From positions 1 through 17,939 of the forward strand of contig DEBE01000090.1 of the NCBI GenBank assembly GCA_002348425.1: a stretch of 17,939 nucleotides of DNA. The letters are read 5' to 3'. Position 1 is the stretch's first letter. Each line of letters starts with the position of its first letter. Source of the DNA: Alphaproteobacteria bacterium UBA2964. GTDB taxonomy: Bacteria; Pseudomonadota; Alphaproteobacteria; MPNO01; UBA2964. The notes below the pieces were generated by a model. The model was not told where the DNA came from and did no database searches. It saw nothing but the letters and a program-made list of their open reading frames with translations. Below are positions 1 to 9,104 of the stretch, piece by piece. The translations under genes were made by a program, and so were the position numbers.

Positions 1-2
1 CT

Positions 3-734
3 GAAGCCAACGGTTCAGTCAAAATGGTCAAAGTCGATATAGACCAGAATCAAAATTTAGCGCAACAGCTTCGTATTCAATCCATTCCTGCTGTGTATGC
101 CTTTTTTCAAGGAAAACCCGTAGACGCATTTCAGGGTGTCCTCCCTGAAAGCCAACTGAAAGAGTTTGTAGATAAACTTGCACAAAGTTCTGGCACAAAA
201 GTTAAATCCCCAGTAGACGAAGCCCTAGAACAAGCCAACCAACTGTTGGAAGAGAAACAGTTCGAACAGGCCAGCTCAATTTTTTCCCAGATAATACAAC
301 ACGCCTCTGACAACCTCGAAGCAAAGGTGGGCTTAGCAAAATGTGCGATCGAAACCGACAAACATCAAGAAGCTAGAGATATTATTGATGGTTTATCCGA
401 AGATGAAAAAACTGACCCTGCCCTCCTACCCGTTGTGAACGCTTTAGAACTTGCCGACAAAGTCGCAGATGTCGGGGACCTAGATACGCTGAAATCTGCT
501 GTTCGCCAGAATTCTAAAGACCATAATGCCCGTTACGATTTAGCCCTAGCTTTATATGCAAGTGGGCAAGCCGAAGCCGCAACGGATGAATTACTGGAAA
601 TTATACGCCAGAATCGTAACTGGAATGAAGATGTTGCTAGGCTTGAACTATTAAAGATATTTGAGGTGCTTGGCCCAACTGACCCTATTACAAGTGCTGG
701 CCGTCGAAAACTATCCTCAATACTCTTTTCATGA
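3..734 (+). CDS. Thioredoxin-fold TPR protein, CnoX/YbbN-like (5' truncated)
   Basis: The frame is open from the window edge, so the N-terminus, including any CxxC site, lies outside. The visible part begins in the second half of a thioredoxin fold: a KVDID strand, then IQSIPAVYAFF with the cis-proline typical of thioredoxins, then a FQGVLPE helix. After a linker come helical TPR-like repeats (roughly from VDEALEQANQLL onward) and a C-terminal helix pair with NRNWNEDVARLELLKIFE. This matches the CnoX/YbbN family, holdases that carry a thioredoxin domain, work with GroEL/DnaK and protect proteins from over-oxidation. The internal ATG at position 24 is not a plausible start because the thioredoxin fold continues upstream of it. 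The stop overlaps the next start codon by 4 bp, which implies translational coupling. The family call is solid; the redox capacity cannot be judged here. Confidence 0.88.
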   Translation, partial: EANGSVKMVKVDIDQNQNLAQQLRIQSIPAVYAFFQGKPVDAFQGVLPESQLKEFVDKLAQSSGTKVKSPVDEALEQANQLLEEKQFEQASSIFSQIIQHASDNLEAKVGLAKCAIETDKHQEARDIIDGLSEDEKTDPALLPVVNALELADKVADVGDLDTLKSAVRQNSKDHNARYDLALALYASGQAEAATDELLEIIRQNRNWNEDVARLELLKIFEVLGPTDPITSAGRRKLSSILFS

Positions 735-1423
735 CACAAAGTGTTTTTTATCCTAAGATTGACGAATTACCCAAGGTAATCCCTGTATTTCCACTCACCG
801 GTGTTTTGCTTCTACCTATAGGAAAATTACCGCTAAATATATTTGAACCGCGCTATCTTTCCATGGTTCGAGACGCACTTGCTGACGAACATCGTATCAT
901 TGGTATGGTGCAGCCCAAAACACCTGATATTGGTGATAATACTGGTCGGAGTATAACGATTGGCGAAGACCCGGCATTATACAAAACCGGCTGTGCTGGT
1001 CGAATTTCGGGCTTTGCCGAATGTGAAGATGGAAGATATCTTCTTACATTATCAGGGGTCTGCAGATTTGAGATTGCCGAGGAAGTTGAAAGCAAAGACG
1101 GGTACCGACGCATTATTGCAAATTTTAATAAGTTTGGATCGGATTTAAATCCTGTAAAAACATTAGAAATTGAACGAGGGCGCCTTTTAAAGGTCGTAAA
1201 ACAATATTTTAAGTTACAAAACATTGATGCAAACTGGGACGCAATAAAGGATACCTCTAATGTACAACTTTTGACTTCACTCGCGATGACATGCCCATTT
1301 GGACCGAATGAACGGCAGGCAATACTTGAAGCAGAGACCCTTTCTTTGCGTGCTGAAATAGTGATCACTCTTCTCGAGATGGCCATTATGGAAAGTGGCG
1401 AAACTAGCGGTGCCAGCCACTAA
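731..1423 (+). CDS. Stand-alone LON substrate-binding-domain protein
   Basis: The 230-residue protein matches the N-terminal substrate-binding domain of Lon (PUA-like fold) without the AAA+ or peptidase domains. Visible hallmarks are the opening [13 protein letters not shown] and [14 protein letters not shown] segments, the GCAGRISGF strand, and a helical end with [20 protein letters not shown]. Such proteins of about 220 residues are common in Alphaproteobacteria next to the thioredoxin-TPR gene and a Trm112-like gene. The function is not established; a role in substrate recognition or protein quality control is an inference from the domain. The start overlaps the preceding stop (ATGA), so the two are probably translated together. 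It is not a broken Lon protease: the length is the normal one for this family and no Lon remnant follows. Confidence 0.9.
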   Translation: MTQSVFYPKIDELPKVIPVFPLTGVLLLPIGKLPLNIFEPRYLSMVRDALADEHRIIGMVQPKTPDIGDNTGRSITIGEDPALYKTGCAGRISGFAECEDGRYLLTLSGVCRFEIAEEVESKDGYRRIIANFNKFGSDLNPVKTLEIERGRLLKVVKQYFKLQNIDANWDAIKDTSNVQLLTSLAMTCPFGPNERQAILEAETLSLRAEIVITLLEMAIMESGETSGASH

Positions 1424-1443
1424 AATTTAACGAGAAAATAATT

Positions 1444-1632
1444 ATGACCAATAAACAAGCTGTCGACCCAAAGCTCCTAGAAATATTAGTGTGCCCCAAA
1501 ACAAAACAGCCTCTGCAATATGATGAGAGAACTCAAGAATTGATCAGTCCAGCAGCAGGTTTAGCTTACCCAATCCGGGATGGAATACCGATAATGTTAA
1601 TAGAAGAAGCCCGTAATTTAGATGAAAATTAA
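1444..1632 (+). CDS. Trm112 family protein
   Basis: This 62-residue protein has the Trm112/YcaR signature: [14 protein letters not shown] near residues 11-24, then [13 protein letters not shown] and an acidic tail. Trm112 proteins in eukaryotes and archaea activate several methyltransferases; the bacterial short forms are poorly understood. Only one cysteine (C17) is visible, so the four-cysteine zinc site of the eukaryotic protein is absent, as is usual for short proteobacterial homologues. The gene lies 20 bp after the LON-domain gene and 23 bp before the DUF971 gene on the same strand, consistent with one operon. The start is chosen as the only ATG in front of the conserved domain; the Shine-Dalgarno sequence is weak (GAGAA). 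Confidence 0.9.
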   Translation: MTNKQAVDPKLLEILVCPKTKQPLQYDERTQELISPAAGLAYPIRDGIPIMLIEEARNLDEN

Positions 1633-1655
1633 ACTCTTCTTAACGCAACTCTAGA

Positions 1656-2012
1656 ATGACACCTCACCCAACCGAAATAAAACTAAAGAAGGCAGAAAAA
1701 AAATTAGAAATCAAATTCGATGACGGAGAGAGGTTCATTCTTACAGCAGAGTTTTTAAGAGTAGAAAGTCCATCGGCAGAAGTACAGGGACACGGCACCA
1801 ATCAGAAAAAAATAGTCGCGGGAAGGCGGCACGTAGCTATAATGGCAATTGAGCCAGTAGGGAACTATGCAATAAGAATCTTATTTGATGACCTTCATGA
1901 TACGGGGATATATTCTTGGGCACTGCTGCACGAAATGGGAAGAAATCAGGAGAAGCTTTGGAAGGATTACTTGAGCGCGCTGAGACGAGCTAACCTTAGC
2001 AGAGACCCTTAG
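1656..2012 (+). CDS. DUF971 / gamma-butyrobetaine hydroxylase-like N-terminal domain protein
   Basis: The protein has 118 residues. It contains the DUF971 signature: a FLRVESPSAEVQGHG segment at about residues 34-48, then IEPVGNYAIRILFDDLHDTG at about 66-85, and YSWALLHEMG leading into a short C-terminal helix (WKDYLSALRR). The same domain sits at the N-terminus of gamma-butyrobetaine hydroxylase and in plant iron-sulfur-associated proteins, where it is thought to bind a metal; the stand-alone bacterial form has no firmly assigned role. It is the last gene of the four-gene plus-strand cluster and ends 10 bp from the convergent hydroxylase gene. The ATG at 1656 is used because the homologous region begins almost at once; no strong Shine-Dalgarno is visible. 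Confidence 0.88.
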   Translation: MTPHPTEIKLKKAEKKLEIKFDDGERFILTAEFLRVESPSAEVQGHGTNQKKIVAGRRHVAIMAIEPVGNYAIRILFDDLHDTGIYSWALLHEMGRNQEKLWKDYLSALRRANLSRDP

Positions 2013-2022
2013 TGTTTTGTAA

Positions 2023-3264
2023 TTAAATTTTTTCACCGCGTATTAATTTGGGCAAATCCCCCAGAAGGCCCATAGCATGAAGCATAAAGAGCTTTTTAAT
2101 GGGCGGCGATTTGTTAACCATTGAAAGCCCCACACCTCTGGCTAATTTAAAAGGCGTTAATGCATTAGAAAAAAATCGGTTGAGACCGTCCGTTGCAGCT
2201 ACCATTAGCGTATTATCAAAACGCCTCCAACGTTCATAGTCATCCAACACTTTATCAGAGCCAGGGTCCAAGCCCACTCTCATTGCATCAATAATGATTT
2301 CAGCTAGAACCGCCGCATCGCGTATACCAAGATTTAAACCCTGACCCGCTATTGGATGTATAGCGTGCGCAGCATCTCCCACAAGTGCAAAGCGGGGTTT
2401 GATATATTTATCTGCGTGCAAGAGGCCGAGAGGGTGGGAAAATATCGGACCAGCAAGTTTAAGTTCACCCAGGTAATTTCCAAAGCGCATTTTTAATTCT
2501 TGAGTGAAATCATCGGTAGACAAGCTGAGGATTGCGGGCGCGAGTTTCTCACTTTCGGTCCAAACAATCGAAGAACGCCTCTCCGTCATCGGTAAAATCG
2601 CAAATGGACCCGGCGGCAGAAAATGCTCCTGCGCAACACCATTGTGGGTTCTTTCATGTCTTACTGTACAAACAATTCCTATTTGCGGATAACGCCATTT
2701 CTTAACAGGAATTTCCTCCATTTGGCGTAATGGTGAATTACGCCCATCAGCTGCAACGACGAGACGGACTTGATGGACTGCGCCATTATCTGTTGTTGCA
2801 CTAATAAAACCAATATGTCGTTCTATTGATTTGACGCGATCTTCAAATCGTAATTTTACTGTGGGGAGTTTTTCCAAACACTTTATCAAGGAGCTACGGA
2901 TGATTCTATTTTCTACAATAAAGCCTAAAGGGCCGGCATTTAAATCGGTGTGATCAAAATGCAAAAACAAAGGTGAATCCCCATCTGAAACACGAATCTC
3001 TAGAATTTCGGATGCCTGACCCTCCATATTTTTCCAAGCTCCAATAACCTCCAAGGCCAAACGAGAACCTGCCGAAATAGCTGTCGTTCTCCCATCAAAC
3101 TTTGAACTCAAAAACTGCGCTTTCGGTATTGGGTCAACAACCGTAACCCGAACACCGGCAACACCCAACGCGTTGGCCAAAACCAAACCAGTCAGGCCAC
3201 CGCCAACGATCAGAATATCCCCTGAATCAAAATTACAGTTTTTAGGAATAGCTCTCATATCCAT
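2023..3264 (-). CDS. UbiH/UbiF/Coq6-family FAD-dependent hydroxylase
   Basis: This 413-residue flavoprotein monooxygenase belongs to the family that hydroxylates the aromatic ring of ubiquinone precursors. The N-terminal Rossmann motif is visible (ILIVGGGLTG, glycines 21, 23 and 26). A mid-protein VVAADGRNSPLR follows, then the second FAD-binding signature at about residues 296-304 (GDAAHAIHP), continuing into GQGLNLGIRDA, which is typical of UbiH/Coq6. The C-terminal helices match the family length. Which ring position it modifies cannot be decided from sequence, because alphaproteobacterial members differ in regioselectivity, so no symbol is given. It is transcribed away from glnK and converges with the DUF971 gene. 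Two in-frame ATGs (3264 and 3258) are possible; neither has a clear Shine-Dalgarno, and the longer is used. Confidence 0.9.
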   Translation of the reverse strand: MDMRAIPKNCNFDSGDILIVGGGLTGLVLANALGVAGVRVTVVDPIPKAQFLSSKFDGRTTAISAGSRLALEVIGAWKNMEGQASEILEIRVSDGDSPLFLHFDHTDLNAGPLGFIVENRIIRSSLIKCLEKLPTVKLRFEDRVKSIERHIGFISATTDNGAVHQVRLVVAADGRNSPLRQMEEIPVKKWRYPQIGIVCTVRHERTHNGVAQEHFLPPGPFAILPMTERRSSIVWTESEKLAPAILSLSTDDFTQELKMRFGNYLGELKLAGPIFSHPLGLLHADKYIKPRFALVGDAAHAIHPIAGQGLNLGIRDAAVLAEIIIDAMRVGLDPGSDKVLDDYERWRRFDNTLMVAATDGLNRFFSNALTPFKLARGVGLSMVNKSPPIKKLFMLHAMGLLGDLPKLIRGEKI

Positions 3265-3452
3265 ACAATGCCGCTGATAGTGCCACGCTATCTATAAAGT
3301 ATTCAAAATACCAGAATTTTCAAGAATGGTTAATTTTTACTCATTTATATAGTTTTGTTGTTATTTTAATCATTTTTAATCCTGTGATAATAAAAATTTA
3401 GATTCAAAGGCGGCAAGACGCGCCCGACTCTCTGTTTTCAAATAATATTTAT

Positions 3453-3470
3453 TTGGCACAGGAATTGCAT
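3453..3470 (+). promoter_or_regulatory. Sigma-54 (RpoN) promoter of glnK-amtB
   Basis: TTGGCACAGGAATTGCAT matches the -24/-12 consensus TGGCAC-N5-TTGCW, with GG at 3455-3456 and GC at 3467-3468 exactly 12 bp apart. It sits 54 bp before the glnK ATG, so the start of transcription is expected near 3480. Sigma-54 promoters activated by NtrC are the usual control of glnK-amtB under nitrogen limitation. The AT-rich stretch at about 3330-3410 could bend for an activator loop, but I could not find a convincing NtrC dyad. Confidence 0.85.
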
Positions 3471-3521
3471 CTTAAAGGTAGTCGGTACGAACTATATCCG
3501 GCTAACTAAGGAGAACATTAA

Positions 3522-3848
<327 letters not shown>

Positions 3849-3862
<14 letters not shown>

Positions 3863-5144
3863 AAAAACTTTATTTATTTTTATGTCCGCTATTTTAATCG
3901 GGATTAATTCCACGGCATCATTTGCACAAGCCGCCACTCCTAAAATGGACTCTGGCGATACGGCCTGGATGCTAACGGCAACCGCATTAGTTCTATTGAT
4001 GACCATACCGGGTCTAGCATTATTTTATGCCGGCATGGTTCGAAAAACAAATGTGTTATCAGTTTTGATGCAGTGTTTTGCTATCTGCTGCCTAATGAGC
4101 ATATTATGGATGATCATCGGCTACAGCTTGGCATTTGATGCCGGCAATGCTTACGTGGGCGGCTTAGGCAAACTATTTCTGAAAGGCCTAACAGTCGACG
4201 CGGTATACGGCACCATTCCAGATTCACTATTCATGGTCTTCCAAATGACATTTGCGATAATCACCCCCGCACTTATTGTTGGGGCCTTTGCAGATAGAAT
4301 GAAATTCGGTGCAATGCTCCTGTTTACCTCCATTTGGCTTTTGGTTGTATATGCCCCGGTTACTCATTGGGTTTGGGGTGACGGGTTCCTTAGCTCAGAT
4401 GGCGTATTGGATTTTGCCGGAGGAACTGTTGTACATATCAATGCCGGGATTGCTGGTTTAGTGGCGGCAATTATGATAGGGAAACGTAAAGCTTTGGGCA
4501 CAGAAACTGTACTCCCACATAATCTCGTCTTATCTGTAATTGGTGCTTCTTTCCTTTGGGTCGGTTGGTTTGGCTTTAACGCTGGATCAGCATTAACCGC
4601 CGGCGGAACAGCCGCCATGGCGATGGTTGTCACGCAAATCGCTACTGCTGCTGCCGCGCTCACCTGGATGTTTATAGAGTGGCGTCTTCGCGGAAAACCA
4701 AGCGTTTTAGGAATTATCTCGGGTGCAATCGGTGGATTGGTCGCGATAACACCTGCTGCCGGCTTCGTAGATCCGATGGGGGCCTTATGCATTGGTATTG
4801 CGTCAGGGATAGCATGCTATTGGGGAGCAATATGGCTCAAACGTGCACTAGGATATGACGATGCTTTAGATGTGTTTGGTATTCACGGCATCGGAGGAAT
4901 CGTAGGGGCACTGCTTACAGGGGTATTTGCGAGTAAGGCGGTCGGCGGCACTGCCGGTCTTTTAGAAGGCAATGCTGCTCAGGTAGGAACACAAGCTTGG
5001 GGAATTTTGGTCACTATCATTTGGTGTGCTTTTGCCTCCGCCGTCATTCTGAAAATAATTGACTTGGTAATAGGACTTCGCGTGGATGAAGAATCCGAAC
5101 GAGACGGACTCGACAAGAGTTTACATGGGGAGACGGTTCAATAG
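3849..5144 (+). CDS. amtB: Ammonium transporter AmtB
   Basis: The 431-residue Amt/Rh channel conducts ammonium across the inner membrane. A signal peptide (about residues 1-28, ending SFAQA) precedes eleven expected membrane helices. The pore residues are present with spacing identical to E. coli AmtB: twin histidines H196 and H346, the conserved aspartate D188 in DFAGGTVVH, the phenylalanine gate F135 and F243, and W176. The C-terminal tail keeps the GLD...HGE motif that contacts GlnK. The ATG at 3849 is preferred because GGGAGA lies 8 nt upstream; a second ATG follows directly. Longer upstream starts would run inside glnK and add residues in front of the signal peptide. The 14-bp overlap with glnK implies coupled translation and shared sigma-54 control. 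The hairpin at 5233 ends the unit. Confidence 0.96.
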
Positions 5145-5232
5145 TTTCGAAACAAATCGTTACTCCCCGGAGGGGCGTTTAGAGGGAATTTCGTAACTCC
5201 CTGAGAATTTCCTCATGCGCCACCAAACTTAC

Positions 5233-5261
5233 CGGAGCGCTTAAAACGCTCCGATTTTTTT
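5233..5261 (+). terminator. Intrinsic terminator after amtB
   Basis: A perfect 7-bp stem, CGGAGCG (5233-5239) with CGCTCCG (5247-5253), encloses a 7-nt loop and is followed by A and seven T residues. It lies 89 bp after the amtB stop. Confidence 0.88.
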
Positions 5262-5294
5262 ACAACTAGTTATTATACATTACACCTATTCCAC

Positions 5295-5322
5295 TTGTAC
5301 CGAGTCAGCCTTTCGCTATAAA
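5295..5322 (+). promoter_or_regulatory. Possible sigma-70 promoter for the aminotransferase-ftsK unit
   Basis: TTGTAC (5295-5300) and TATAAA (5317-5322) are separated by 16 bp and lie after the amtB terminator and 62 bp before the aminotransferase start. The -10 box is good (5 of 6), while the -35 box keeps only TTG, so the call is tentative. Confidence 0.4.
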
Positions 5323-5384
5323 ATTCTTATGTTGAATTATTAGTTTATCCTGCTTCTATCAGCAGCAACTGAAGAAGTGTGCCC

Positions 5385-6575
5385 ATGTTAAACGATCGGC
5401 TTGGCCGAATCGGCGATTACCCGTTCGACCGTTTGCGAACACTCTTAAACTCTTGTTCGCCCGAAACTAAACTCCCTCCACTTTCGCTCGCTTTAGGAGA
5501 GCCACAACATAACTCACCCAAAATTATCCAACAGGTTTTAACAGAAAATAACCGTCTATGGGGCAAATACCCGCCAGTGTGGGGTACTGCAGAGTTTAGA
5601 ACTGCAGTGGGAAGCTGGCTTACAAATCGTTACGGCCTTTCCAGTCCGATACTTGACCCTGATAAATCTGTAATCCCCGTTTCAGGAACTAGAGAAGCGC
5701 TATTTATGGTTGCCCTTACAGTGATACCTGAATTTATCAGGGGCAAGCAACCGGCTGTGCTGATGCCCAATCCGTTTTATCAAGTTTATCTCGGGGCGGC
5801 AGCTTTAGCGGGCGCAGAGCCAATCTTTACACCCGCTACACCAGCAAATAACTTTTTGCCTGACTTTGGAGCGACTGATACCGCTGTGCTAGATAGAACG
5901 GCTCTTGCTTATTTTTGCTCCCCATCTAATCCACAGGGAACAACAGCATCCCTTGAAGTATTAGTTGAAAATATAAAACTAGCCCGAAAACACAATTTCG
6001 TGATCGTCTTTGACGAATGCTACAGCGAAATATACAACAGAGCATCACCGACAGGCAGTATAGAGGCGTGTGAAAAGCTTGGCGGAAGCCTCGACAATGT
6101 ACTAATCATGAACTCCCTATCCAAGCGGTCGAGCGTGCCGGGCCTCCGGTCGGGCTTCGTTGCGGGCGATCCGGAAATTATCTCTCGATTCAAACGGGTT
6201 CGTGATTACGGAGGAGCTCCACCCCCGTTACCTTTATTGGCGGTGGCTACGGCACTTTGGCAAGACGAGGAACATGTGGAGAAAAATCGTGCCCTTTATC
6301 GTCAAAAATTTGATCTTGCAACTGAAAAACTTTCGGGATTGCACGGCTATTATCAACCAGACGGTGGTTTCTATCTATGGCTAAATGTTGATCAGGGCGA
6401 AAAGGCAGCTTTTAAATTATGGAAAGAAGCAGCCCTAAGGGTGATTCCGGGAACGTACTTGGCCAAAACTGGTTCCGATGGAATCAATCCGGGTGACTCT
6501 TACATTCGGTGTGCTTTGGTTCACGACCTAGAAACAACAAATCAGGCGCTCGATCGTCTCGTAGATATTTTGTAA
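5385..6575 (+). CDS. Class I/II PLP-dependent aminotransferase, DapC-like
   Basis: This 396-residue fold-type I aminotransferase opens with the family pattern MLNDRLGRIGDYPFDRLRTLL. LALGEPQH follows, then a YPPVWGT substrate-loop region, MPNPFYQVY, CSPSNPQG, FDECYSEIY (D210, which pairs with the PLP pyridine nitrogen), and the Schiff-base lysine K247 in SLSKRSSVPGLRSG. The C-terminal YIRCAL contains the carboxylate-binding arginine. Alphaproteobacterial homologues are usually annotated as succinyldiaminopimelate aminotransferase (DapC), which would place it in lysine and peptidoglycan precursor synthesis; the substrate cannot be proven here. The ATG at 5385 is chosen because GAAGAAG lies 7 nt upstream; a GTG at 5379 in the same frame would add two residues. 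ftsK starts 13 bp after the stop, so the two are probably co-transcribed. Confidence 0.9.
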   Translation: MLNDRLGRIGDYPFDRLRTLLNSCSPETKLPPLSLALGEPQHNSPKIIQQVLTENNRLWGKYPPVWGTAEFRTAVGSWLTNRYGLSSPILDPDKSVIPVSGTREALFMVALTVIPEFIRGKQPAVLMPNPFYQVYLGAAALAGAEPIFTPATPANNFLPDFGATDTAVLDRTALAYFCSPSNPQGTTASLEVLVENIKLARKHNFVIVFDECYSEIYNRASPTGSIEACEKLGGSLDNVLIMNSLSKRSSVPGLRSGFVAGDPEIISRFKRVRDYGGAPPPLPLLAVATALWQDEEHVEKNRALYRQKFDLATEKLSGLHGYYQPDGGFYLWLNVDQGEKAAFKLWKEAALRVIPGTYLAKTGSDGINPGDSYIRCALVHDLETTNQALDRLVDIL

Positions 6576-6588
6576 TTTGGGAATGACA

Positions 6589-9033
6589 ATGGCCACTAAC
6601 TCCAAAAAATTAACTCACACAAATTCAATCTTACCTGCAAGCGTTTCTTATTTCCTGCAACGGCGCGCGTTAGAGGGCATAGGTCTATTTTTGGTGTTAG
6701 CATCTATCGGAATAGTAGGGGCACTTCTTACTTATGATTCACAAGACCCCTCTTTTAACTCTGCCGCAGATTTAGAGGCCTCGAATATTTTAGGGACAGC
6801 GGGAGCATGGTTGGCAGATATATTATTACAATCTATCGGACTGGCTGCCTATGTTTTACCTATAATATTTCTGGCATGGGGTTGGAGAATTAGCACCCAT
6901 CGGGGCCTAAAACTTCCATGGACCCGGTTGTTGCTTTTGCCAATAACAGCCGTTTCAGTTGCCATTTCATTGGGGGGGCTGGGAACCGATTCCGCTTGGC
7001 CTTTTAACTCTGGGTTTGGAGGTGTCGTTGGAGACATCACCCTAGAAAATCTCACGAAACTAATTTCTGACGCATATTCCCTCGAGTCCGGTGTTTTAGC
7101 CCTAATCATTGGATCCTTTTCTTTCGCACTTTTTCTTTGGGTTCTTGGATTTTCCGCGTCCGAGTGGGTTGTGTTTTTTACAAAATTAAGATGGTTAGGA
7201 AATCGAGGAGCGGCAGCAAGCGCCGCTAGTGGCCGCGCCAGCCTCAAAGCTGGCAGATGGTCATTTAATCTAGCTCGTAAAAGGCATGCAGCAGCTAAAC
7301 ATAGATTGGAGCCCAAGCTCTTCGCCCATGAGAAGACAGAGCAGGTACTTGAGGAAACCGACAAAAGCAAACCAGGTGACACAGATTGTCAACCTATACA
7401 AGTGAGTGCTGGGCACAAAAAAAAGAAAGCCATCGTTGCGCCAAGAGCTAGAAAGTTAAAACCAGGCCGAATCGCAGAGGCCTCCAAGCAATCCAGACTA
7501 GATCTTGGCATGGAAACCCCATATGAGTTGCCCAACCTAAATCTTCTCGAAACAATTATTACAAATAACAAAACTGATATTTCTGACAAGGACGCTTTAG
7601 CTGAAAATGCTCGCCTACTTGAGTCGGTTTTAGAGGATTTTGGAGTGCGTGGGGAAATCATAAAAGTTAGGCCGGGCCCAGTTGTCACACTTTATGAATT
7701 TGAGCCTGCACCCGGGATCAAGTCGTCTAGGGTCATCGGCCTGTCAGATGATATTGCCCGATCTATGAGTGCTATTTCAGCGAGGGTCGCAGTCGTACAG
7801 GGACGAAATGCAATGGGAATAGAGCTTCCTAATTCAGACCGGGAAGTCGTCTCTTTGCGTGAATTACTAGAATCAGAAAAATTAGAAAAGACACAATCAA
7901 AACTCTCACTTGCGATAGGAAAGGATATCGGGGGAAGCCCAACAATTGCTGATCTCGCTCGCATGCCTCATCTACTGATTGCGGGAACAACAGGCTCAGG
8001 AAAATCTGTAGCTATAAATACTATGATAATTTCACTCCTTTACAGGCTAACCCCCGAGCAATGCCGACTGGTAATGATTGATCCAAAAATGCTTGAATTA
8101 TCAGTATATGAGGGAATTCCCCACCTCCTTTGTCCGGTAGTCACGGATCCAAAAAAAGCCGTCATTGCACTGCGTTGGACGGTGCGAGAAATGGAGCGGC
8201 GCTATAGGTCCATGTCAACATTAGGGGTCAGAAATATTGCGGGATATAATACCCGGCTTGAGGAGGCGCGGAAAAATGGGGAGATGCTGACGCGAACGGT
8301 ACAAACAGGTTTTGACCCTGAAACCGGAGAACCCATTTATGAAGATCAACCGCTCGACATGAGCTTGCTGCCATTTATTGTAGTGGTCGTCGATGAAATG
8401 GCGGACCTTATGCTGGTGGCCGGAAAGGAAGTTGAGACGTCAGTACAACGTATAGCGCAGATGGCACGCGCAGCAGGTATTCATCTTATAATGGCAACAC
8501 AACGACCTTCTGTTGATGTAATCACCGGTACTATTAAAGCTAACTTTCCGACGCGCATAAGCTTTCAAGTTACATCCAAAATCGACAGTAGAACAATTCT
8601 TGGCGAGGCGGGCGCTGAACAACTTCTAGGACAGGGTGACATGCTTTACATGGCGGGGGGCGGGCGTATCTCGCGGGTACACGGCCCTCTCGTTACCGAC
8701 GAAGAAGTAGAGCGGGTTGTCACAGCACTCAAATCACAAGGAAACCCAGAATATGTAGAAGAGGTCACGCGAGAAGACCCCGATCAACCTATTGGCGACA
8801 ACAATACTAGTGGGGACACAATCAAGGGAGACGCCCTTTATGATCAAGCCGTAGCCCTTGTCTGCCGGGAGCGCAAAGCTTCGACGAGTTTTGTTCAGCG
8901 ACACCTGCAAATTGGATATAATCGTGCCGCACGGATTGTTGATAAAATGGAAGCGGAAGGTGTTATTAGTTCAGCCAACCACGTTGGAAAACGCGAGGTG
9001 CTAGCCCGCGATATTGAAAACAGTGGAACCTAA
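6589..9033 (+). CDS. ftsK: DNA translocase FtsK
   Basis: FtsK is the septal DNA pump that aligns and separates chromosome termini during division. The protein has 814 residues. Four membrane helices occupy the N-terminal quarter (for example IGLFLVLASIGIVGALL and GVLALIIGSFSFALFLWVLG). A fairly short, basic linker follows, then the RecA-like motor with Walker A GTTGSGKS (466-473) and Walker B VVVVDEMAD (D602, E603). At about 748-810 is the gamma winged helix (DALYDQAVALV to GKREVLARD), which reads polarised motifs on DNA and contacts XerD. The linker is much shorter than in E. coli, as is usual outside the enterics. The ATG at 6589 is chosen because GGGA lies 6 nt upstream; ATG 6583 and TTG 6577 are also in frame. 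Confidence 0.97.
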   Translation: MATNSKKLTHTNSILPASVSYFLQRRALEGIGLFLVLASIGIVGALLTYDSQDPSFNSAADLEASNILGTAGAWLADILLQSIGLAAYVLPIIFLAWGWRISTHRGLKLPWTRLLLLPITAVSVAISLGGLGTDSAWPFNSGFGGVVGDITLENLTKLISDAYSLESGVLALIIGSFSFALFLWVLGFSASEWVVFFTKLRWLGNRGAAASAASGRASLKAGRWSFNLARKRHAAAKHRLEPKLFAHEKTEQVLEETDKSKPGDTDCQPIQVSAGHKKKKAIVAPRARKLKPGRIAEASKQSRLDLGMETPYELPNLNLLETIITNNKTDISDKDALAENARLLESVLEDFGVRGEIIKVRPGPVVTLYEFEPAPGIKSSRVIGLSDDIARSMSAISARVAVVQGRNAMGIELPNSDREVVSLRELLESEKLEKTQSKLSLAIGKDIGGSPTIADLARMPHLLIAGTTGSGKSVAINTMIISLLYRLTPEQCRLVMIDPKMLELSVYEGIPHLLCPVVTDPKKAVIALRWTVREMERRYRSMSTLGVRNIAGYNTRLEEARKNGEMLTRTVQTGFDPETGEPIYEDQPLDMSLLPFIVVVVDEMADLMLVAGKEVETSVQRIAQMARAAGIHLIMATQRPSVDVITGTIKANFPTRISFQVTSKIDSRTILGEAGAEQLLGQGDMLYMAGGGRISRVHGPLVTDEEVERVVTALKSQGNPEYVEEVTREDPDQPIGDNNTSGDTIKGDALYDQAVALVCRERKASTSFVQRHLQIGYNRAARIVDKMEAEGVISSANHVGKREVLARDIENSGT

Positions 9034-9104
9034 TGAAATTGTGGGGATTAGTCTCCCTAGTAAAAATTTTATAGAGCCTATGGGGAAATGAGGAATTAAT
9101 AATC

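Noticed and set aside
853..1386. 177-codon minus-strand open frame
   Set aside because: It lies wholly antisense to the well-supported LON-domain gene and its translation shows no recognisable family.
731..1423. Truncated Lon protease pseudogene
   Set aside because: The length and operon position match the normal stand-alone LON-domain family, and no AAA+ or protease remnant follows.
5163..5175. CCCC-GGA-GGGG hairpin just after amtB
   Set aside because: Only four base pairs with a 3-nt loop and no T tract; the strong terminator follows at 5233.
6849..7382. 177-codon minus-strand open frame inside ftsK
   Set aside because: It is antisense to the FtsK membrane and linker region; the translation is low-complexity and resembles no known protein.
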